Positions 52,304-59,212 of a DNA stretch of 59,212 nucleotides are shown here, piece after piece (position 1 is the stretch's first letter; the number at the start of each line of letters is the position of its first letter). Made by a program: the position numbers and the translations under genes. The stretch is from Terriglobia bacterium (GTDB taxonomy: Bacteria > Acidobacteriota > Terriglobia > Bryobacterales > Bryobacteraceae), in NCBI GenBank assembly GCA_021325175.1, contig JAJPHS010000096.1, forward strand, positions 1 to 59,212, given 5' to 3'. The notes beneath the pieces were generated by a model, which was given only the letters and a program-made list of their open reading frames with translations, did not search any database and was not told the origin of the DNA.

Positions 52304-53368
52304 ATGGGCGCAGCTTTCATCATGGCCGGCGGCGGAACAGGGGGGCACATCATTCCCGGACTCGCCGTCGCCCGGGAACTGCGCGCGCGCGGGCATTCGC
52401 CGCTGTTCATCGGCACCGAGCGCGGCTTGGAGGCGAAGCTGATTCCGCCCGAAAATTTTCCGATCGAATGGATCGAAATCGGAGGATTGAACCGCGTCGG
52501 CTGGAAGCGCGCCCTCACCACGCTGGCCGATCTGCCGCTGAGCATCTGGCAGGCCTCGCGCATTCTGGATCGCGCCAAGCCGGCCGCCGTATTCTCGATG
52601 GGAGGGTATGTCGCCGGTCCGGTGTTGCTGGCCGCGCTGTGGAAACGAATTCCCGTGGTGGTGATGGAGCCCAATGCCATTCCCGGATTGACGCATCGCC
52701 GGCTGGCCCGCTTCGTCGCGCGCGCGCTGGTGAATTTTCCCGAAACCGCGCGCTGGTTCCCCCAGGAGCGAACCGAAGTCACGGGCGTGCCGGTTCGCCG
52801 CGAGTTCTTCCAGGCGCCGAAAAAGCCGCGCGGGCCCGTGCTCACGCTGCTGATCACCGGCGGCAGCCAGGGTTCGCGCACGCTCAATCGCGCGGCGGAG
52901 GAAAGCTGGCCTTTGTGGAAAAACCGCTTCACCAAGATTCTTCATCAGACCGGCGCGGCGGCGTACCCCGACCTGGCCCCGAAGTTTCAAGCCACCGGGC
53001 TGGCCGGCAGGATCGCGCCGTTCTTTACCGACATGCCGGATCTGTTCGCGGAAGCCGACCTGATCATCAGCCGCGCCGGAGCCAGCGCGGTAGGCGAAAT
53101 CGCCGCGGCGGGCAAGCCCTCGATCCTGGTTCCCCTTCCCACTGCGGCGGATCAGCACCAGTTGCGAAACGCCCAAGCCATGCAGAACGCCGGCGCGGCC
53201 CGGCTGATCGCCGATGCGGAAATGACCGGCGCGCGGCTGGTCGAGGAGGCCGGACGGCTGGCCACCGAGCCGGGGCTTCTCGAAACAATGGGCGAGGCCG
53301 CGCGCAAATTCGCCAGGCCGGACGCGGCGAAGCGCGCGGCGGAGGTTCTGGAAACTTTTCTTCATTGA
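52304..53368 (+). CDS. murG: Lipid II synthase MurG
   Basis: 354 aa, GT-B fold GT28 enzyme that adds GlcNAc to lipid I on the cytosolic membrane face. Motifs: AGGGTGGHIIPGLAVA, SMGGYVAGP, PNAIPGLTHR, GGSQGSRTLN and the donor site SRAGASAVGEIAAAGKP...PTAADQHQ. The ATG at 52304 was used; the ATG at 52322 is an alternative. murC follows after 36 bases. Confidence 0.96.
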   Translation: MGAAFIMAGGGTGGHIIPGLAVARELRARGHSPLFIGTERGLEAKLIPPENFPIEWIEIGGLNRVGWKRALTTLADLPLSIWQASRILDRAKPAAVFSMGGYVAGPVLLAALWKRIPVVVMEPNAIPGLTHRRLARFVARALVNFPETARWFPQERTEVTGVPVRREFFQAPKKPRGPVLTLLITGGSQGSRTLNRAAEESWPLWKNRFTKILHQTGAAAYPDLAPKFQATGLAGRIAPFFTDMPDLFAEADLIISRAGASAVGEIAAAGKPSILVPLPTAADQHQLRNAQAMQNAGAARLIADAEMTGARLVEEAGRLATEPGLLETMGEAARKFARPDAAKRAAEVLETFLH

Positions 53369-53404
53369 CAAGATTGCGCAAAGCCGAAACAATACTATAT
53401 TGAA

Positions 53405-54793
53405 ATGTTTTTTAAACGCCAGCCCGTTCATTTCGTGGGAATCGGCGGCATCGGCATGTCCGGCCTGGCCGAGCTGCTGATCGAGCTCGGCTACCCGGTG
53501 AGCGGCTCCGACCTGAAATTTTCCGCCGCCACCGATCGCCTGGCGCGGCGCGGCGCGAAGGTGTTCGAAGGCCACTCCGCCGATCATCTGGGCGAGGCAA
53601 AAGCCCTGGTCGTCTCCAGCGCCGTTGGCGCCGATAATCCCGAAATCATCGAAGCGCGCAAACGCGCCATTCCCGTAATCCCGCGCGGGGAGCTGCTGGC
53701 GGAGCTGATGCGCCAGAAGTACGGGATTGCCATCGCCGGAAGCCACGGCAAAACCACCACCACCTCCATGACCGCCGCGATCCTCAGTCACGCCGCTCTC
53801 GATCCCACCATCGTCGTCGGCGGGCGCGTGGCCACCATGGGCGGAGCCAACGCGCGGCTGGGCAAATCGGATTATCTGGTCGTCGAATCGGATGAAAGCG
53901 ACGGATCGTTTCTCAAGCTCGCGCCGATCATCGCCGTGGTGACCAATATCGATCGCGAACACCTGGATCATTACCAGGATCTGGACGAAATTCGCGCGGC
54001 CTTCGCGCAATTCGCCGGCAAAGTGCCGTTTTACGGGCTCGCCGTGCTGTGCATCGACGACGACAATGTCAAGCAGATCCTGCCCTCCGTGAATCGCCGG
54101 ATCGTCACCTACGGGGCCAGCGCGCAAGCCGATCTGCGCGTGACGCATTGCCTGAACGGCCATCTGTCGAGCAAGTTTCACGTCGATTACCGCGGCCGCG
54201 ATCTCGGCCCGTTTCACTTGAACATCCCGGGCGCCCACAACGCGCTGAACGCCGCGGCGGCGATCGCCGTCGGCCTCGAGCTGGAAATCTCGCCCGATTC
54301 GATTCGCCAGGCGCTGGCCGGCTTCGGCGGCGTGGACCGGCGTTTCCAGATCCGCGGCACGGAACGCGGCGTCACCGTCATCGACGATTACGGCCATCAC
54401 CCCACCGAAATTCGCGCCACGCTCGCCGCCGCGCGGGCCTGCCGCTACGCCCATATCCATGTCCTTTTCCAGCCGCATCGTTATACGCGCACCCAGGCGC
54501 TGATGGACGATTTCGCGCGCGCCTTTCACCAGGCCGATACGGTCCACGTGATGGATATCTACGCCGCCTCGGAAGCTCCCATCGAGGGCGTAACGGCCGA
54601 GGCGCTTACCGAACGCATTACTTCGTTCGGCCATCGCGGCGCGCGCTACGTGGGCGCGATGGAGCGCGGGATCGAATCCGTCATCGCGGCGGCGCGGGAG
54701 GGTGACGCCATTCTTACGCTCGGCGCCGGCAGCGTGTATCAAGCCGGCGAAAAAATTCTCGAAGGGCTGAGGTCGCCCGATCATGCCGCGTAA
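53405..54793 (+). CDS. murC: UDP-MurNAc--L-alanine ligase
   Basis: 462 aa. MurC adds the first amino acid to UDP-MurNAc. N-terminal HFVGIGGIGMSGLAELL, ATP loop AGSHGKTTTTS, ESDESDGSFL, VTNIDREHLDHY, and C-terminal DDYGHHPTEI and FQPHRYTRT are present. The last 11 bases overlap ftsQ. murB and ddl, which often follow murC, are not here. Confidence 0.97.
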   Translation: MFFKRQPVHFVGIGGIGMSGLAELLIELGYPVSGSDLKFSAATDRLARRGAKVFEGHSADHLGEAKALVVSSAVGADNPEIIEARKRAIPVIPRGELLAELMRQKYGIAIAGSHGKTTTTSMTAAILSHAALDPTIVVGGRVATMGGANARLGKSDYLVVESDESDGSFLKLAPIIAVVTNIDREHLDHYQDLDEIRAAFAQFAGKVPFYGLAVLCIDDDNVKQILPSVNRRIVTYGASAQADLRVTHCLNGHLSSKFHVDYRGRDLGPFHLNIPGAHNALNAAAAIAVGLELEISPDSIRQALAGFGGVDRRFQIRGTERGVTVIDDYGHHPTEIRATLAAARACRYAHIHVLFQPHRYTRTQALMDDFARAFHQADTVHVMDIYAASEAPIEGVTAEALTERITSFGHRGARYVGAMERGIESVIAAAREGDAILTLGAGSVYQAGEKILEGLRSPDHAA

Positions 54794-55646
54794 CCACGAG
54801 GGATCGGGCCTGCTGCCCGGCATCGATGACAGCGATTCGAAGCCCGTTTCCAGGCCGCGCGCCCGCAACGCCGCGCCGGCAAGGCGCGAAATTCCCACCT
54901 GGCGCATCGCGGCCGGGGCGGCCATGCTGATCGTAGTAGGTCTGACCGCGCTTTACGCGCTGCACCGGCTGGAGCAGTTTCTGGTGCGGGACGCGCGATT
55001 CGCCTTGAACGGCCCGGAAGGATCCGAAAACACACCCACGCTTCAGATTCAGGGCGCGGCGCACGCCTCCGAACGAAAAATTGGCGCCGTGTTCGAACAG
55101 GACTTCGGCCGCAGCGTTTATCTTTTGCCCCTGGCCGAGCGCCGCAACACGCTGCGAACCATCGATTGGGTGAAGGACGCGACCGTGCTGCGCCTGTGGC
55201 CCAATCGCGTACTGGTGCGGGTTGCCGAGCGCGCCCCGGTCGCTTTCCTGGCGCTGGCGCCGTCGCGCTACGCCTTGATCGACGAAGACGGCGTGATCCT
55301 TCCGCCCGCGCCGGATCGATTCACGCTGCCGGTGATCGCCGGCGTGCATGCGTCCGATTCCCTGGCGCAGCGGCGCGAGCGCGTCCATCGCATGCTCCGC
55401 CTTACCCGCGATTTGGGTCCGGAAGCAACCGCGAAAATCTCTGAAATCGACGTTTCCGACGCCGAGAACCTGAGAATCACCGAGCCCTGGGACGGCCGCG
55501 TGATCACGCTGCTTTTAGGCGATCACGATTTCGCCGTCCGCTATCAGAATTTCGTCCGCAATTACCCGGAGATCAAGCGCCGCCTGCCGGACGCGACCAA
55601 GCTCGATTTGCGGCTGGAGGACAGAATTACGGTGGTGGATCAATAA
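54783..55646 (+). CDS. ftsQ: Division protein FtsQ
   Basis: 287 aa. A basic cytosolic tail (about 1-40), one transmembrane helix (about 42-62: IAAGAAMLIVVGLTALYAL) and periplasmic POTRA (about 80-150) and beta domains. FtsQ links early and late divisome proteins. The motif NTLRTIDWVKDATVLRLWPN is typical of the POTRA/FtsQ junction. It starts inside murC (11-base overlap) and ftsA follows after 10 bases. Confidence 0.92.
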   Translation: MPRNHEGSGLLPGIDDSDSKPVSRPRARNAAPARREIPTWRIAAGAAMLIVVGLTALYALHRLEQFLVRDARFALNGPEGSENTPTLQIQGAAHASERKIGAVFEQDFGRSVYLLPLAERRNTLRTIDWVKDATVLRLWPNRVLVRVAERAPVAFLALAPSRYALIDEDGVILPPAPDRFTLPVIAGVHASDSLAQRRERVHRMLRLTRDLGPEATAKISEIDVSDAENLRITEPWDGRVITLLLGDHDFAVRYQNFVRNYPEIKRRLPDATKLDLRLEDRITVVDQ

Positions 55647-55656
55647 GGATGGACCA

Positions 55657-56859
55657 GTGATGCCGGCAAAGACGCAACTGGCCGCCGGCCTCGACGCGGG
55701 CAGCTCCCGGACGCGCTGCGTCATCTGCGCGCTCGAAGGCGATCAGATCCGTTATCTCTCGCACGGGCTGGCCCAATCGGCGGGATGGGCCAAGGGCCGG
55801 GTGAGCGATCAGGAGGCGTTGGCCGAATCGATTCGCGCCGCCGTCACCGACGCCGAGCGCGGAGCTCACGTTACGGTGGAAAGCGTCACCATCGGCGTCG
55901 GCGGGATGGGAATCGCCGGCGCGCAGAGCCGCGGAGTTTACGAGTTCGGCCGGCCGCGCGAGGTCGATCCCGAGGATATGGCCTACGCGGTGAAGCTCGC
56001 CGCCGATGTCCGGCTGGAGCGCGATCGCATGCTGCTGCACGTTCTGCCGCAGGATTTCACGCTCGACGGCCGCGCCGGATATCGCAAGCCGCACAAGGGC
56101 GTGTGCTCGCGTCTGGAAGCGAACGTCCATATCATTACCGCCTCTTTTCAGGAGCATCAGGCGGTCGTCTCGGCGGCGCATCTCGCCGGGCTCGCCGTTC
56201 AGGAGACGGTCTATGAGCCGATGGCCGCCGCCTACGCCGCACTCTATCCGGAGGAGCGCGCCCGCGGCGCCGCCGTGCTCGATATCGGCCTGCACTCCAC
56301 CGACCTGGTGATCTACGATGGCGACGCGCTTCTGCTCGCCTCCACCATTCCGGTGTGGGCCGATCATTTAACGCGCGATATCGCCGCGATCTTCAAAGTC
56401 ACCTATGAAGACGCCGAATGTTTGAAACAGCAATACGGCTGCGCGTTGTTGGGCTTGACCTCCGATTCGAGCTTCATCGAAGTCCCTTCCCCCGAAGGCC
56501 GCGCCCCGCGCGAAGCCCGCCGCAGCGAGCTCAATGAAATTCTTGAAGCGCGCGCCGAGGAGATGTTTCTCTACGTCCGCGCCGAATTGCAGCGCGCCGG
56601 CATGGATCGCAATCTGCTCGAAGGAATTTTTTTGTGCGGCGGAGGCGCTTTGCTGAACGGTATGTGCGATATGGCCGAGCGCATCCTCAACTGCCAGGCC
56701 GGCAACGCGCTCGCCAAGGGCTTCGGAAATTGGCCGGAGGAGCTGAACACTCCGGCCTGGACCACCTCCGCCGGGCTGGCGTTATATTCGGCGAAATTGA
56801 AGCTGCACCAGCCGCCCAAACGAAAGCTTCCGGGATTGATGGGCTGGGTGGCAAGATGA
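55657..56859 (+). CDS. ftsA: Division ATPase FtsA with altered phosphate loop
   Basis: 400 aa. Actin-fold protein that anchors FtsZ to the membrane. The phosphate 1 loop (GLDAGSSRTRCVI), the SHS2 insert (about 85-165), GGGALLNG and the C-terminal amphipathic tail (KLPGLMGWVAR) are present. The phosphate 2 loop is unusual: residues 209-216 read DIGLHSTD, not DIGGGTTD, and the later IPVGGDH reads IPVWADH (231-237). ATP binding may be changed. GTG at 55657 was used; ATG follows in the next codon. The C-terminus has Leu and Trp as in other FtsA membrane anchors. Confidence 0.93.
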   Translation: MMPAKTQLAAGLDAGSSRTRCVICALEGDQIRYLSHGLAQSAGWAKGRVSDQEALAESIRAAVTDAERGAHVTVESVTIGVGGMGIAGAQSRGVYEFGRPREVDPEDMAYAVKLAADVRLERDRMLLHVLPQDFTLDGRAGYRKPHKGVCSRLEANVHIITASFQEHQAVVSAAHLAGLAVQETVYEPMAAAYAALYPEERARGAAVLDIGLHSTDLVIYDGDALLLASTIPVWADHLTRDIAAIFKVTYEDAECLKQQYGCALLGLTSDSSFIEVPSPEGRAPREARRSELNEILEARAEEMFLYVRAELQRAGMDRNLLEGIFLCGGGALLNGMCDMAERILNCQAGNALAKGFGNWPEELNTPAWTTSAGLALYSAKLKLHQPPKRKLPGLMGWVAR

Positions 56860-56899
56860 GCGGGAAGTTCGTTCTTTACTACTGCAACAGGAGCGCACC

Positions 56900-58108
56900 A
56901 TGGCACTCGACAGTTTGAAATTCGTGATCGAAGACGAATCGGCGCCGCAAACGAAAATTCGCGTCTTCGGCGTCGGCGGCGGCGGATGCAATGCCGTCGC
57001 GCGTATGTTGAATGAGGGCTTGAACGGCGTCGAGTTCTGCGTCTTGAATACCGACGTGCAGGCCCTTTCCGCCTCGCCGGTGCCGGTGCAACTGGCCATC
57101 GGCTCCAAGCTGACCAACGGGCTCGGCGCCGGTTCGGATCCTTCCATCGGCCGCCGCGCCGCGCTTGAGGACACCGATAAAATCATCGATATGCTCGAAG
57201 GCGCGGACATGGTCTTCGTCACCGCCGGCCTCGGCGGGGGCACCGGTACCGGAGCGGCGCCCGTGGTCGCTTCGCTCGCCAAGGAATTGGGCGCGCTCAC
57301 CGTCGCCGTAGTGACGAAACCGTTTGCCTTCGAAGGACCCAAGCGGCGCAAGCAGGCCGACCAGGGCCTGGCCGAACTGGCCGGCGTCGTCGACACCGTC
57401 ATTACCATCCCCAACGATCAGCTCCTTGATCTGGTTCCCAAAGGCACCAGCTTCTTCGAGGCGTTTCGCGTCGCCGACGACGTGCTCCGCCAGGCTGTGC
57501 AGGGCATCGCCGACATCATCACCACGCCGGGCCTGATCAATCGCGATTTCTCCGATATTCGCTCCATCATGCTGGGCATGGGCTACGCCATGATGGGCAC
57601 GGCGTCGGCCAGCGGTGAAAACGCCGCAGTCATCGCCGCCGAACGGGCCATCAGTTGCCCCTTGATGGAAGCCGGCGGCGTGCGCGGCGCGCGCGGCGTG
57701 CTGATCAACATCACCGGATCGAGCCGCCTCAGCCTGCACGAAGTGAACGAAGCCTGCACGCTGATCCGCGAAGCCGCGCAAAACGACGATGTTCAGATCA
57801 ATTTCGGCGTGGTGCTGAACGAATCGATGGCGGATCAGGTCAAGATCACCGTCATCGCCACCGGATTCCAGCGCGAAAATCTCCCGGCGATCGAGCGCAA
57901 GCCGTCGCGCGTCGCCGCTTCCGCCGAGCCCGCGCCCGCTCCGCGGATGGAAGTTCCCGAACCGGCGCACGTCGAGCCTCCCGCGCCGCAACCGGCCTAC
58001 GAAGAGCCTCCGCTTCCGGTGGCCGCCGCTCCAGCCCCGCCGGAGCCGGTGTTCGACGATCTCGATGTCCCGGCGATTCTCCGCCGCGACCGGAGAATGA
58101 TCCAGTAA
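56900..58108 (+). CDS. ftsZ: Division tubulin FtsZ
   Basis: 402 aa. GTP-binding tubulin homologue that polymerises to form the Z-ring. The signature GGGTGTG is intact in GLGGGTGTGAAP (about 110-116), as are NTDVQAL and the synergy-loop NFGVVLNESM. A Pro/Ala/Glu-rich linker (about 330-380) leads to the conserved C-terminal peptide DVPAILRRDRR, which binds FtsA. AGGAG lies 6 bases before the ATG. It is the last gene of the dcw cluster and converges with yjbQ. Confidence 0.97.
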   Translation: MALDSLKFVIEDESAPQTKIRVFGVGGGGCNAVARMLNEGLNGVEFCVLNTDVQALSASPVPVQLAIGSKLTNGLGAGSDPSIGRRAALEDTDKIIDMLEGADMVFVTAGLGGGTGTGAAPVVASLAKELGALTVAVVTKPFAFEGPKRRKQADQGLAELAGVVDTVITIPNDQLLDLVPKGTSFFEAFRVADDVLRQAVQGIADIITTPGLINRDFSDIRSIMLGMGYAMMGTASASGENAAVIAAERAISCPLMEAGGVRGARGVLINITGSSRLSLHEVNEACTLIREAAQNDDVQINFGVVLNESMADQVKITVIATGFQRENLPAIERKPSRVAASAEPAPAPRMEVPEPAHVEPPAPQPAYEEPPLPVAAAPAPPEPVFDDLDVPAILRRDRRMIQ

Positions 58109-58125
58109 GCAAGAACCTGGCCGGC

Positions 58126-58542
58126 TTACGCCATCAGGTGCAGCACGACGCTGCGGCGGTGCGCGCTCGACCGGTGCTCGAACAGATAAATCCCCTGCCA
58201 CGTCCCCAGCGCCATCCGCCCGCCAATTACCGGGATCGTCAGCGACGTCTGGGTCAGCGCCGTTCGTAGATGCGCCGGCATATCGTCCGGACCTTCCGCC
58301 GTGTGCCGGTAATGCGGATCGTTTTCCGGCGCGATTCGCTCGAAATAATCGGCGATATCCAGAATCACGTCCGGATCGGCATTCTCCTGAATCACCAGCG
58401 ATGCCGAAGTGTGCTGGCAAAAAATGGTCAGAAGCCCGGTTTCTACCCCGCGGGAAGCAACCCATTTTGCGACCTCGGCGGTGAACGGATACAGCCGCTT
58501 TCCGCGCGTGCGGATTTCCAGGACTTGAGTAAACTGCTTCAC
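58126..58542 (-). CDS. yjbQ: YjbQ family protein (UPF0047)
   Basis: 138 aa. The family pattern is complete: FCQHTSASLVIQENADPD, YRHTAEGPDDMPAHLRTAL and GTWQGIYLFEHR, with conserved His residues thought to bind metal. Biochemical function in vivo is not settled; a thiamine phosphate synthase activity has been reported for the family. The GTG at 58542 overlaps the upstream stop by 4 bases (GTGA), deciding the start over an earlier GTG at 58572. Confidence 0.9.
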   Translation of the reverse strand: MKQFTQVLEIRTRGKRLYPFTAEVAKWVASRGVETGLLTIFCQHTSASLVIQENADPDVILDIADYFERIAPENDPHYRHTAEGPDDMPAHLRTALTQTSLTIPVIGGRMALGTWQGIYLFEHRSSAHRRSVVLHLMA

Positions 58543-58994
58543 CAGCACTTCAGCAGCTTCGACAATATCCACGTTTCGCCGGCCAGCGAGCAGGCGTCGT
58601 CGAGAAGCCATCGCCCGCCGATCTTCTGGAAATCGAGCTGAATCTCCTGACGTCTTTCATGGATAAACGTCGCGGTCACCAGCGCGCGATCCGGCCGGCC
58701 CGCCGCTTGACTCGTCACGCGCACATCTCTCAGGTTCGAATCCTGCCCGTTGGTCCAGAATACGAAATCGATGCATCCCACTTCGCCTTTCGCGCGCCGC
58801 CTGTCTTCATCGAACAGCGCCTTCAGCCGAGGCGTGTAAATGTCCGTCGGAGGTTGGTAATGGGCGCTGGCCGCCAGGCGCCGATACACATCCCTGACAA
58901 ACGCGGCCGGATCGTCGATCCGCGTGGCGAACGCGGGCTCCCCGATCGCAAACACTGACGCGAGCAGCGGGATCGTCTTTAGCAAAGATCGCAA
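58539..58994 (-). CDS. Small exported protein (DUF3828-like)
   Basis: 151 aa. A signal peptide (MRSLLKTIPLLASVFAIGEPAFA) is followed by a compact alpha/beta domain with FVRDVYRRLAASAHY, IDFVFWTNGQDSNLRDV and the C-terminal DFQKIGGRWLLDDACSL, which resembles DUF3828/NTF2-like envelope proteins. Role unknown. It lies 8 bases after glmS and overlaps yjbQ by 4 bases, so the three probably form one unit. Confidence 0.78.
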   Translation of the reverse strand: MRSLLKTIPLLASVFAIGEPAFATRIDDPAAFVRDVYRRLAASAHYQPPTDIYTPRLKALFDEDRRRAKGEVGCIDFVFWTNGQDSNLRDVRVTSQAAGRPDRALVTATFIHERRQEIQLDFQKIGGRWLLDDACSLAGETWILSKLLKCW

Positions 58995-59002
58995 GCCGCG
59001 CC

Positions 59003-59212
59003 CTATTCGACCGTAACGCTCTTGGCCAGATTTCGCGGCTGATCGACGTCGCAGCCCCGCCGCACCGCGATGTGATACGCCAGCAGTTGCAGCGGGACCA
59101 CTTCAAGAATCGGCAGCAGCAGCTCATGCGTCGAAGGAATGCGGATCACGTGATCGGCGACCTTCGAAATCTCCTCGTCGCCCTCGCACGCCACCGCGAT
59201 CACCAGCCCGCC
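59003..59212 (-). CDS. glmS: Glucosamine-6-phosphate synthase, C-terminal fragment
   Basis: The last 69 codons are visible; the rest lies off the right edge. The protein end reads [20 protein letters not shown] and [15 protein letters not shown], the diagnostic C-terminus of GlmS, whose final helix closes the sugar-phosphate site. GlmS makes glucosamine-6-phosphate from fructose-6-phosphate and glutamine, the first step to UDP-GlcNAc, which fits the neighbouring cell-wall cluster. Confidence 0.93.
   Translation of the reverse strand, partial: GGLVIAVACEGDEEISKVADHVIRIPSTHELLLPILEVVPLQLLAYHIAVRRGCDVDQPRNLAKSVTVE

Noticed and set aside
52175-54925. Long minus-strand open frame of 916 codons opposite murG, murC and ftsQ
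   Set aside because: It is the antisense shadow of GC-rich coding sequence; it has no recognisable domain, and the plus-strand genes are certain.
56879-58465. Minus-strand open frame of 528 codons opposite ftsZ
   Set aside because: Antisense shadow of ftsZ and part of yjbQ in another frame.

Overview
The window is GC-rich, densely packed chromosomal DNA. It most resembles an Acidobacteriota genome of the Bryobacter/Solibacter kind. That is an inference from gene content: two acidobacterial-type VWFA proteins, a FecR-like exported protein, DUF507, DUF711, many exported peptidases and amidohydrolases, and a DAP-type murein cluster in an outer-membrane bacterium. No rRNA, tRNA, CRISPR array, insertion sequence, prophage or plasmid gene was seen, and no gene-free stretch exceeds 300 bases.

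Layout. 1-2131 (minus): ftsY, ribD and the first codons of riboflavin synthase. 2172-9086: a mosaic of exported or small proteins (glycine-rich protein, cupin, S4 RNA-binding protein, FecR protein, VWFA protein, DUF507, M28 peptidase, Tat amidohydrolase). 9083-10011 (minus): a two-gene unit of a DPSL-type ferritin and a [2Fe-2S] ferredoxin. 10138-19148: DUF711, a small exported protein, adenosine deaminase divergent from glgB, PAP2 phosphatase, GH88 hydrolase with an uncharacterised exported partner, CDGSH protein and a second VWFA protein. 19156-22817 (minus): deoC, a GAF-GAF-PPM phosphatase and lysA in one tightly coupled unit. 22950-34753: S9 peptidase, acyl-CoA synthetase, two GT4 glycosyltransferases with a small conserved protein, a large PEGA-repeat membrane protein, an FAD oxidoreductase, a DinB-like protein and a small barrel-like protein. 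34856-40174: an S9D-type peptidase coupled to two coiled-coil exported proteins, then an amidohydrolase that has lost most metal ligands. 40246-41685 (minus): pepA.

41794-58108 is a complete division and cell-wall (dcw) cluster: mraZ-rsmH-ftsL-ftsI-murE-murF-mraY-murD-ftsW-murG-murC-ftsQ-ftsA-ftsZ. murB and ddl are not between murC and ftsQ. Many junctions are 4-base ATGA overlaps. The cluster makes lipid II (MurC-F, MraY, MurG) and the septal machinery (FtsL, FtsI, FtsW, FtsQ, FtsA, FtsZ). A phased set of TGGK boxes upstream of mraZ looks like the MraZ operator. On the far side, converging on ftsZ, lie yjbQ, a small exported protein and the end of glmS.

The most interesting signals are regulatory or are degenerate enzymes: -10 hexamers 5-11 bases from start codons (candidate leaderless mRNAs, including two divergent pairs with only 18 and 27 bases between starts); a near-perfect 16-bp stem filling the ftsI-murE gap and ending at the murE start; a ferritin-ferredoxin unit; an amidohydrolase-fold protein without its second, third and fourth metal ligands; and an FtsA and a RibD with altered signature loops. 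No wholly new multi-gene system could be proven from the sequence alone.
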